Of a stretch of DNA of 8,731 bases, positions 1 through 6,700 are shown piece by piece. Every line of letters starts with the position of its first letter. The stretch's first letter is position 1. Location: NCBI GenBank assembly GCA_030589225.1, contig JAUUWD010000050.1, positions 1 to 8,731 on the forward strand. The letters are read 5' to 3'. The translations under genes were made by a program, and so were the position numbers. The DNA comes from Desulfobacteraceae bacterium (GTDB lineage Bacteria; Desulfobacterota; DSM-4660; Desulfatiglandales; Desulfatiglandaceae). Below the pieces are notes generated by a model, which saw only the letters and a program-made list of their open reading frames with translations, searched no databases and had not been told where the DNA came from.

Positions 1-170
1 CAATCATTTGTGGGAAAGGTCTTATCCAGTTGAGCCATTACTCCCCCTATGGAAGGGCTTTTTTCAAGGAGGTAGACGTAGTATCCGGAGTCAGCCAGAT
101 CAAGGGCGGATTGCATCCCGGCAATCCCGCCCCCAACGACCAAAACAGATCCCCTTAGTTCATCGGGCAT
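1..170 (-). CDS. hdrA: HdrA-type heterodisulfide reductase flavoprotein, N-terminal part only
   Basis: This gene runs off the left edge, so only the first 56 codons are visible. The start ATG is at 170-168. It is preceded by AAGGAG (183-178) with a 7-nt gap, a strong ribosome binding site that fixes the start. The protein opens with [10 protein letters not shown], the GxGxxG-type dinucleotide-binding loop for FAD. It continues with a beta strand ending in [11 protein letters not shown] and then [12 protein letters not shown], which is the typical HdrA sequence just before its first cluster cysteines. HdrA is the FAD subunit that accepts and bifurcates electrons and passes them to HdrC and HdrB. 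The start lies close to the FAD loop, so the extra N-terminal domain of methanogen HdrA is absent. QmoA is a relative, but the LDKTFPTND stretch favours HdrA. The gene is divergent from hdrCB and probably co-regulated with it. Confidence 0.92.
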   Translation of the reverse strand, partial: MPDELRGSVLVVGGGIAGMQSALDLADSGYYVYLLEKSPSIGGVMAQLDKTFPTND

Positions 171-274
171 AGATCGTCTCCTTTTTATTAAAAGATTAAC
201 AGGACTTAGGGCGAATTTAAAATTAATGCGCACATATTATACAGACTGGAGGTTGCTTTTTGTATGGATTTTTA

Positions 275-302
275 TTGCAAAAAGCTACATTATAGTTATA
301 AT
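275..302 (+). promoter_or_regulatory. Candidate sigma70-type promoter for hdrCB
   Basis: TTGCAA (275-280), a 16-nt spacer and a perfect TATAAT (297-302) face hdrC. The -10 box is in the right arm of the palindrome at 285-306. Transcription would begin near 309, giving a leader of about 35 nt that includes the ribosome binding site GGAAAGGGG (328-336). The -35 box matches consensus at four of six bases. Confidence 0.5.
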
Positions 303-306
303 GTAG
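285..306. promoter_or_regulatory. Perfect 22-bp palindrome, probable shared operator
   Basis: The arm CTACATTATA (285-294) and its exact reverse complement (297-306) flank a 2-nt centre. The palindrome covers the -10 boxes of both divergent promoters, so a dimeric regulator bound here could block both hdrA and hdrCB. I cannot assign a regulator family: it does not match the PerR, Fur or Rex consensus. A weaker inverted pair, GCTTTTTG (255-262) and CAAAAAGC (278-285), lies beside it. Confidence 0.5.
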
Positions 307-317
307 TTATATGGCAA
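289..317 (-). promoter_or_regulatory. Candidate sigma70-type promoter for hdrA
   Basis: On the minus strand, TTGCCA (317-312) is separated by 17 nt from TATAAT (294-289), close to the sigma70 consensus. The -10 box lies in the left arm of the palindrome at 285-306. It would give a leader of roughly 110 nt before the hdrA start. A second minus-strand TATAAT at 241-236 has no good -35 partner and is the weaker choice. This rests on sequence matching only. Confidence 0.55.
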
Positions 318-342
318 TTGTTTTTTCGGAAAGGGGTTTTGA

Positions 343-822
343 TTGGATAAAATTAACCTGGATCAGGCAGATTCAAATTTCAGAAAAGAGCTGGCCAGCC
401 AGCCGGGGGGAGAAACAATATCGGCCTGCTTCACGTGCCGTACGTGCACCGCAAGCTGTCCTATTACTGCAGTCAACGATAAGTTCAACCCCCTTCGCAT
501 AATACGTATGGCGCTTTATGGTCTTAAGGAGGAAGTTCTTACAAGCGATTTCATATGGCTCTGTTCGAGCTGTTATGCATGCCAAGAGAGATGTCCCCAG
601 GGGGTAAGCATTACCGAGTTTATGACCCTTCTGAAAAATTTAGCCGTTAAAGAGGGAAATATGCCCACTGGGATAAGGGTACAGAGGGACACTATCAAAG
701 GTGAAGGCAGGATATACCCAATAGATGACTTTGACAACAAGAAACGGGCTAAAGTCGCCCTGCCTCCAATACCCACTTCCTGTAATGTGGTGGAAAAACT
801 GTTTCCACCTGTTAGGAACTAA
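343..822 (+). CDS. hdrC: HdrC-type heterodisulfide reductase iron-sulfur subunit
   Basis: This is a 159-residue ferredoxin-like protein with two 4Fe-4S motifs of the form CxxCxxCxxxCP. The first uses C29, C32, C35 and C39 (CFTCRTCTASCP); the second uses C74, C77, C80 and C84 (CSSCYACQERCP). This pair, the spacing between them and the adjacent hdrB identify HdrC, which relays electrons from HdrA to the HdrB active site. The start is TTG at 343. An in-frame TGA sits directly before it (340-342), and GGAAAGGGG (328-336) lies 6 nt upstream, so no longer reading is possible. There is no signal peptide or membrane segment, so the complex is expected to be cytoplasmic. The gene is first in a two-gene operon with hdrB, 3 nt apart. 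It is slightly shorter than many HdrC proteins, mostly in the C-terminal tail. Confidence 0.95.
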   Translation: MDKINLDQADSNFRKELASQPGGETISACFTCRTCTASCPITAVNDKFNPLRIIRMALYGLKEEVLTSDFIWLCSSCYACQERCPQGVSITEFMTLLKNLAVKEGNMPTGIRVQRDTIKGEGRIYPIDDFDNKKRAKVALPPIPTSCNVVEKLFPPVRN

Positions 823-825
823 CCT

Positions 826-1701
826 ATGAAATACGCATTTTTTTTGGGCTGCACTATTCCGGCAAGATCCAGAAATTACGAACTCTCCGCGAGAAAGGTT
901 GCAGACAAACTTGGTATCGAACTGATAGATGTGGAGGAATTTATTTGTTGCGGGTTTCCTATGAAGGCCAGCGACTATAAGTCTGCTGAAATCATGGGTG
1001 CTTACAACTTATGCCTGGCCCAGGAAAAGGATTTGGATATATGCGTCTTATGCAGTTCCTGTGCTTCACAATTGACGGAAGTCGCACATAGTCTGTCCGA
1101 AGATGGTCCTGACAGGGAGCAGATAAATGACGAATTATCCAGGGCAGGGCTGAAATATGGCGGTGGGGTCAAGGTAAGACACTTTGCTCGCGTCCTACTT
1201 GAAGACATTGGAATAGAGAAGGTAAAGGAGCATTTTATAAAAGACCTGAGTGATCTCAAGACAGCTATTCATTATGGATGCCATTACCTAAAGCCTTCTG
1301 AAATCTATGATGGTTTTGATGATGTGGAAAACCCGAAATCCATAGAAACTCTGGTAGCGCTGACCGGCGCCAGGGTTATTGACTACCCGGGCAAAAAGCG
1401 ATGCTGTGGGGGGCCCGTGCTTCCTGTGGAGGAAAATGTGGCCCTGTCTGTGGCAAAAGAGAAACTGGATGATATTGTTGATGCCGGGGCAGATGCCATG
1501 TGCCTTGTGTGCCCTTTTTGTTCGGTGATGTATGATGACAATCAGAAAAGCATTGAGTCGGAATTCGGTACAGACTATAATTTACCCGTATTATACTTAA
1601 CGCAAATACTGGGTTTGGCCATGGGATTTGACAGAAAAGAGTTGGGCCTGAATATTAATGTTGTCAAGACCAAAAAGATCTTATCAAAATTAGGACTTTA
1701 A
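826..1701 (+). CDS. hdrB: HdrB-type heterodisulfide reductase catalytic subunit
   Basis: This is a 291-residue protein of normal HdrB length with both cysteine-rich CCG domains complete. Domain 1 has C9 (FLGCTIPAR), C41-C42 (ICCGFP) and C76/C79 (CSSC). Domain 2 has C152 (YGCHY), C193-C194 (RCCGGP) and C229/C232 (CPFC). In characterised HdrB these cysteines hold two noncubane 4Fe-4S clusters that reduce a disulfide such as CoM-S-S-CoB; in bacteria the physiological disulfide or acceptor is usually unknown. The ATG at 826 follows the hdrC stop by 3 nt, with a modest AGGA about 11 nt upstream, so translational coupling is likely. No membrane segment is present. The operon ends after this gene at the terminator at 1771-1811. 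All key cysteines are present, so the gene appears functional. Confidence 0.96.
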   Translation: MKYAFFLGCTIPARSRNYELSARKVADKLGIELIDVEEFICCGFPMKASDYKSAEIMGAYNLCLAQEKDLDICVLCSSCASQLTEVAHSLSEDGPDREQINDELSRAGLKYGGGVKVRHFARVLLEDIGIEKVKEHFIKDLSDLKTAIHYGCHYLKPSEIYDGFDDVENPKSIETLVALTGARVIDYPGKKRCCGGPVLPVEENVALSVAKEKLDDIVDAGADAMCLVCPFCSVMYDDNQKSIESEFGTDYNLPVLYLTQILGLAMGFDRKELGLNINVVKTKKILSKLGL

Positions 1702-1739
1702 ACTTTCCATTCGAACTTGATGGCAGGATAGCAGCATAA
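1702..1739 (+). repeat. 38-nt direct repeat, copy 1
   Basis: This stretch, starting one base after the hdrB stop codon, is about 79% identical (31 of 39 aligned columns) to 2317-2354. The best-kept core is GATGGCAGGAT, one mismatch, then GCAGC, with TAA at the end. It is not coding: the frame from its ATG stops after three codons. Its role is unknown. Confidence 0.6.
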
Positions 1740-1770
1740 CAAATCAAATAAGTTCATGGTAAATCTTATT

Positions 1771-1811
1771 GGCCACTGTCTATTAAAAATAATAGACAGT
1801 GGCCTTTTTTT
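1771..1811 (+). terminator. Intrinsic (Rho-independent) terminator of hdrCB
   Basis: A perfect 14-bp stem (GGCCACTGTCTATT at 1771-1784, with its complement at 1791-1804) closes a 6-nt loop and is followed at once by seven T residues (1805-1811). It lies 70 nt after the hdrB stop and ends the hdrCB transcript. Confidence 0.93.
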
Positions 1812-1841
1812 GTCATTTTCAGCCCCTGGCAGGTCCTTCCC

Positions 1842-1870
1842 TTGACTCCCATCCCTTTTTAGTATATGTT
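1842..1870 (+). promoter_or_regulatory. Candidate sigma70-type promoter for the Arg-rich small protein
   Basis: TTGACT (1842-1847) is followed by an exact 17-nt spacer and TATGTT (1865-1870). The -35 box matches consensus at five of six bases and the -10 box at four of six. It lies downstream of the hdrB terminator and about 85 nt before the next start codon, so it would give that gene its own transcript. Confidence 0.5.
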
Positions 1871-1958
1871 AGCGAATCAGTAATTTCCCCATTGAGTGGA
1901 GTGTCAATAAACCGACGACGGAATAAACACTGTGAATGCTGCTAAAAGGAGACGCCAA

Positions 1959-2237
1959 ATGGAAAAACCGTTCAAGCTTAAGGCATATGGCTTTCAAGGA
2001 AATATAAAAAGACAGTTTTCAACGGAAAGGGAAGCACGGGTTTTTGCTGGGCTTATGATTGAGAAGTTTCCTAACCTGCTATTCGAAGTCCACGGTGAAA
2101 AGAGAATTGGATTAGAGCGCAGAACTGGTGCACGTAGAAGGGGCCGAGACCGGAGAAGTGGTTTTGAACGCCGAAGTGCAGATCTCAGGAGAGATGAAGA
2201 TCATTCCTTAATTGAGGTGGAACTCGGTATCCGGTAG
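1959..2237 (+). CDS. Small Arg-rich protein with RRxGxDRR-type repeats, function unknown
   Basis: This is a 92-residue soluble protein. I chose the ATG at 1959 because AAAGGAG (1945-1951) lies 7 nt upstream; the GTG at 1932 in the same frame has no comparable site and would place that binding site inside the gene. Residues 1-50 look like a small folded region, with GFQGNIKRQF, an amphipathic stretch around STEREARVFAGLMIEKF, then LLFEVHG. Residues 53-78 are very rich in arginine and carry Arg pairs about every six residues (RRTGA, RRRGRD, RRSGFE, RRSAD, LRRD). The last residues, from 80 on, are acidic and hydrophobic. RRxGxDRR-type runs occur, as far as I know, in many deltaproteobacterial proteins, often near PilZ or signalling domains, but I see no PilZ motif here. 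Binding of nucleic acid or another polyanion is a guess from charge. Confidence 0.75.
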   Translation: MEKPFKLKAYGFQGNIKRQFSTEREARVFAGLMIEKFPNLLFEVHGEKRIGLERRTGARRRGRDRRSGFERRSADLRRDEDHSLIEVELGIR

Positions 2238-2281
2238 TGAGTACTGGTTTAGAGTAATATTTTTCATTTTTTATATTCTCG

Positions 2282-2299
2282 GTTAAGTCGTTACTTAAC
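2282..2299. repeat. Small perfect inverted repeat
   Basis: GTTAAGT (2282-2288) and ACTTAAC (2293-2299) form a 7-bp stem with a 4-nt loop, 45 nt after the Arg-rich small gene. No T-run follows, so it is a poor terminator. Its role is unknown. Confidence 0.4.
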
Positions 2300-2316
2300 A
2301 AAGAGTCATTATAATT

Positions 2317-2354
2317 ACTTCTCATTTCACTTAGATGGCAGGATCGCAGCTTAA
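2317..2354 (+). repeat. 38-nt direct repeat, copy 2
   Basis: This is the second copy of the repeat at 1702-1739, in the same orientation and 615 bp further on. The GATGGCAGGAT core is intact. Between the two copies lie the hdrB terminator and the complete Arg-rich small gene with its promoter. The second copy is close to the broken end of the recombinase remnant. Confidence 0.6.
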
Positions 2355-2389
2355 GACTATTCCTAAAGAAATCAATAATTTACCAAGAA

Positions 2390-2433
2390 TATTTTTAAAA
2401 TTAAAAATACTTACTCAATATTCCTTGAGTAAG
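2390..2433. repeat. Two abutting perfect inverted repeats
   Basis: TATTTTTAA (2390-2398) pairs with TTAAAAATA (2401-2409). Directly next to it, CTTACTCAA (2410-2418) pairs with TTGAGTAAG (2425-2433). Each stem is 9 bp. The second ends exactly where the readable recombinase frame begins. They may be a double operator, a weak terminator pair or a rearrangement scar. Confidence 0.5.
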
Positions 2434-3536
2434 CCGATCCATTAAGTTTACGGTTTGGCAACCTCCCATTTGGCAGGAAGTACGAAAATGGACAATGGGG
2501 AATTATCCCTGAAGATCAAAAGAGGGTCGAAAAGGCCGGTAAAATGTTCATTGCCGGTGAGAAGATGAACATTATCTCCAAGCGTGTAGGCATTGCCAAA
2601 CCTCAGCTTTATAAAATTTTCAATAAGGTTTCAGGTGATAAATGGGAGGTTAATTTTAAGTCAAAAATCGCTGGCATAGATGAGAAAATAACCTTTAAAA
2701 TCCCACCATTGTTATCAAAGGAAATGATCAAAGCAGTTCATGAAAGGGCTGGTACTAATGCGACATTGCATCATGGACAGAGGAAGAATAAATATCTTTT
2801 GGGACGAATGATATTTTGCGGTCATTGTTCATATGCAATGAGCGGGGGAACTTTCGATCAAAAATATCGATACTATTTGCATATGAGAGAGTCGGGCAAC
2901 AGGGTCATCGATTGCGGTCATTTTAAAAGGATAAAAGCAGATGTGATTGAAGGCCCTGTGATGAATGATATCTTTGATCTCTTTGGTGACAGGAAACGGA
3001 TTGAGCAAACTATGCGAACGGCTTCAACAGATTTGGGTTTAGCAAAGAAGCTTGAGAGTCAAATTACTAAGTGGGAAAAAGAAATTAGGAAAATATCCAA
3101 AGATGAAGAAAAGCTGGTTGAAGCTGTCCTGGATAACATACTCACTAAAAACGTAATAAAGAAAAAGATGGATGAGTTTTCAATAAGGAAAGAATCCATT
3201 GCCAGTGATATTCAGATAGCAAAAAGGAAACTTGAACAGATTGCAACTGAAGAGGAATTGCACGGACGCAGCGAGCAGATAAAAAGGAGGATCGAAAGGT
3301 CATTTCTTACCAGCGATCATAGGCTGAAGGAAATGAGTTTTAATGAAAAAAGGGAACTCTTACAATCGCTTTTTAATGGCAAGGACCCAGAAGGCAGGCG
3401 ATATGGAGTTTATCTGGAAAAACGTACAACCCATTGGTTTTATAAGATAAAAGGGAATTTTCAAGAAATAGTTGGATCTATTAAATTAGACAGGAAATTA
3501 GATATAGGAAGTCAAGACCAAGAAGCTGTTAAGTAA
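2433..3536 (+). pseudogene. Large serine recombinase remnant, catalytic domain missing
   Basis: The largest open part with an ATG starts at 2544 (330 residues), but similarity continues upstream in the same frame. Just before the ATG the translation reads LPFGRKYENGQWGI and then IPEDQKRVEKAGK, a degraded form of the family's PFGY...IDPEEA stretch. An in-frame TAA at 2430-2432 closes the frame. Counting from the ATG at 2544: residues 1-60 are the rest of the recombinase domain; residues 85-140 are the zinc beta ribbon, with CGHC at 92-95 and C124; the usual YYRC reads YYLH, so H113 may replace the third cysteine; residues 165-250 are a charged coiled coil; the tail is family-typical. The N-terminal resolvase domain with the nucleophilic serine is absent from the window, so the protein cannot catalyse strand exchange. 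It is probably debris of an integrated element. A weak AAGG before the ATG gives little support for expression. Confidence 0.85.
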
Positions 3537-3564
3537 GTATTTTGAATAGCGTTACTGAATGTTA

Positions 3565-3592
3565 CGAGCTGAGAGTTGCGTGTTGAAAGTTG
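3565..3592 (+). repeat. Four degenerate heptamer repeats
   Basis: CGAGCTG, AGAGTTG, CGTGTTG and AAAGTTG follow one another without gaps, with an approximate consensus NGAGTTG. They sit between the end of the recombinase remnant and the palindromic element. Translation of this stretch produces meaningless open frames on the minus strand. Confidence 0.55.
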
Positions 3593-3618
3593 AAGCGAAT
3601 TTGATCCGCAGCCGCTTA

Positions 3619-3762
3619 GGAGGCTGTCTGAGAATGAGATATTTTTTCCAAGATCAAGGAAGGCGAAAATTATAACCACAGGAATACATTTAAGTATTTC
3701 GAGGATTATAATTTGAGCCTGACGCAGAGATTGGGGAAAATAGCCATTCTCGGGCAGCTTCC
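3619..3762. repeat. 144-bp palindromic (MITE-like) element at the 3' end of the giant gene
   Basis: The ends are imperfect inverted repeats of about 30 bp: GGAGGCTGTCTGAGAATG at 3619-3636 matches the complement of 3745-3762. Further inside, AAATTATAA and its complement ATTATAATTT pair. At the centre AATAC and GTATT flank a few bases. The whole unit therefore folds as one long imperfect hairpin. It has no coding capacity. From memory it resembles short palindromes dispersed in deltaproteobacterial genomes. Its last base, 3762, is also the final base of the TAG stop codon of the minus-strand gene. It may act as a terminator between the convergent recombinase remnant and the giant gene. Confidence 0.75.
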
Positions 3763-6700
3763 TAGATGTCACTTGACAACTGATCCAGTATTCTGCTCCT
3801 CAGTTCATCAAACTTTCTTGCAATAAGATTTTCAAATTCTTTTCCAAAGAACCGGCGGTTCGCCTGCAAATACCATTTCACGCTGTCCCAATAGTCCTGC
3901 AGTGCTTGAGAATCATTTATTGTTCTAAGAATGCCATCAATTTCAGAGAGCTTATCTCTCTTTAAACTGTCCTTCCGCAATTCGTACAGATCATCCAGCC
4001 TGTGCTTCTGTTCATCGGATAAGCCTATATCCCAGGACCGCTCAAGAAGGTCATTCACTAAATTGCTGAGTTCTTCAAAATCTCTTATGAGATCCATTTG
4101 CTTTTTTGCCTGGTTTAATGTCATGTCCGAAATTTCTGCCAGCCTTTTTTCAAATGCTTTTTCAAGTTGCAGTTCGTAATCTTCGGTATAGAAAGGGCGT
4201 TTTCTTAGAGATCGTAGACCATAGTGATAATAATTTTTTAGCTGCTCCGCGTTGTCAATGGTGGCCATATAAGAAATTTTTTGGGAGATATTTACACGGT
4301 CCTGGAAATCAACGGAAAGGACGTTAGGAAGGGTTTCTTTTTTTAGGAGAATCCCTGTTTTGACCTTAAATAGATGGTTTATATTATACTCATTATAAAC
4401 AAGCCTTTCTAAGGGGACCGTGTTAAGAAAGTCATTGACGGCCTCATATCGCTTTTCAATTATTTTGCTCATGCCCAAAAAATTTATCCGAACTGGCATT
4501 CCATTTGGCTTAAACTGCCTGGTTCCCAGCAAGCTCAATAAAAGGAGTTTAATCTGATTTTCATAGCTAAGGTATCCAGTCACCTTCTCATATCCAAAAA
4601 TACGGACCCTATCATCAACAAGCTGGTTCAGGATAAAGTGCCTTGTCTCCTCTGCCAGGTTTTGGAGGGTATTGTAAATACGAAAGGCCTCAAAAACTTC
4701 CTTTTCAAAAGTGGAGTATCCGATGCTGGAAAACTTCCGTTTTTTGTAAATGAATTTCATGGGGACTTTTAGCATAAGGTTTACAAGGTCAAGAAATTCA
4801 ACGTATCTGATGCCCTGTAATCTGAAAAGACGCTCCATTGCAAAGATCATTTTACCGGATCGGATGGACTTCGATTTTCCAATTTGTTTCCACTCTTTCG
4901 ATTCCAAATAATCTGTTTGTGTAACTCCATCGGGCAGCCCTTTCAACTGATAATTTTCAAGGGCATAGAACAATTTCCCTTTCTGGTCATAAATCTTATT
5001 GAGTTCTGATTCGAGGGTTGTTTCGCCATCAATAATTTTCTGGCACAGGGTTCTTGTCCGGAACAGCCAGTCGGCAAGGTCTTCAAGCATCAGATCTTCC
5101 CTGATCGCAGATAACATTATAAAAGAGAATACGAAAAATGCATCACAGAGGTCATTATCCTTTGAATCAATAACACCCTGTAAGGCAGAAAAGGACAATT
5201 CCCCACGTACTATGTGATGGAGAAGGCTGTGGTGTCTTACCAGGAAGATCAGATAGGCTTCTCCTTTCTCATCAAGCTGATATTTTCTGGCAATTTTTTC
5301 TTTTTTAAGGATGAGGGCCCCAGCGTGGGCAAAACTTGTAGGATGGATGTCGCTTTTATATTTTTCCCTGAGGAGCGGGATCCTTCCAAGATCCTGGAAA
5401 ACAAATGACCTGGTGAGGGCATCAAACAGAGTTCTATTCTGGCTCAAACGCTCAACAATTCCTTCCAGGGTTTCTATCTGCGATTCACTCACTCCGATAA
5501 TGCCCGCTGCCATGGGTCCGAACTCCCTCTGGGCCAAAGTGTGCAAAAGACGGATGTCCTGGAAACTCTCCCTATCATGCCTGATCAGGGCCTGGAACTT
5601 CCTTACAGAAGCAATGACATAATGGGTAATGGGTGACTTCAGGTACAGGTGCCACGATAGGTCCAGGTCTTCAAGTGTTGTAAATTCGGGGAGGATAAAA
5701 TCCAAAATTGATGGTGCGTGCCTGTAAAGCAGGTCAATATTTGTGTAGATTTCCTCCGGATGGAAAATGACAGCGAGGAAGTTTGATCTCAAGTATTCCC
5801 TCAAATCCTGGACTCTTTGAAACCATCGCCTCTGCCGAGCCGGCAATTTCGGGGCAGAATCTGGCTGATCAAGGAGTCTCCGATGGTTCCTGTAAAAGCT
5901 CTCCAGATTGGAAAACAGGCTATCCACGGTTTTTAGATCCTCGATTGAGATTTCCGATATAAAGAGTCTGGCTAACTTTTTTGTCAGGGATTCAAGCTGT
6001 TCAATATCCCTATTCATATCCATACAGGCAATTTCCAGGTCCTGTGTTTCAGGGTCTACTCTTAACTGAAAGCCTGTGCCCAAAATAAATGAGGTCTTGT
6101 TCTGGTACAGTTTTTCGCTAAATAGCCTGAGAATGGGGAGATCGAGGTAATCAATATTAATAGCCCTGGCCTCCAGTTCGACCTTCTTTACACGATCGGC
6201 GATTTCCCCGGCCTCAACGTCGGCCAGAACAGGGTTAAAGTTGATGATCTTACCGCGGATCAGATTTACAGTGATCCAGAGGAGGATGAACACATTCTGG
6301 CTTTCCATTTTTTCGAAAAGATGACTTGTTCCGTGAAACTCGATGTCAAGAAATTTTCTATAGAATGCGGGTAGCTGCAAAGGATCAAACTTAAGATACA
6401 TCTCCTCAAACTGTTCGATGGTATTCACGAGTTGTATAACATTCTCTATCCTGGACAACTTTTGATCGTCATAGTCAGCCAGGGACTCTTTTTCCATCTG
6501 CGCCTTTTGTCTGAGTTCGTACCAGTTGTCGAGAAATTCAAAGTGATTCGTCATTTTGAGAAGCTTACGGACGATCTTGTTGTGTATGCCCCCGAGGGAG
6601 TGTATCTTTTCGTCCATAAGCCTTTCCCAATCGAGCGCTCGATTGGTGACAACTCTTATGGTAGACTCATAGAGATTGAAAAGCTCGGCTAACTCTTCCT

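Noticed and set aside
1..170. QmoA rather than HdrA
   Set aside because: The [12 protein letters not shown] stretch and the divergent hdrC/hdrB genes fit HdrA better; the visible part is short, so this is a preference and not proof.
285..306. PerR or Fur box
   Set aside because: The arms are ATTATA then TATAAT, the reverse of the TATAAT-N-ATTATA order of a PerR box, and the spacing does not fit Fur.
1932..1958. GTG start for the Arg-rich small protein
   Set aside because: A strong AAAGGAG at 1945-1951 is correctly spaced for the ATG at 1959 and would otherwise be inside the gene.
2282..2299. Integron attC-like GTTRRRY/RYYYAAC pair
   Set aside because: The two motifs are in the wrong order and only 4 nt apart, and no integron integrase is visible.
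2335..2445. Open 36-codon frame (MAGSQLKTIPKE...) between the small gene and the recombinase
   Set aside because: It has no ribosome binding site, it begins inside the 38-nt repeat, and the equivalent frame in the other repeat copy stops after three codons.
3512..3772. Minus-strand open frame of 86 codons
   Set aside because: It consists of the heptamer repeat and the 144-bp palindromic element read as protein.
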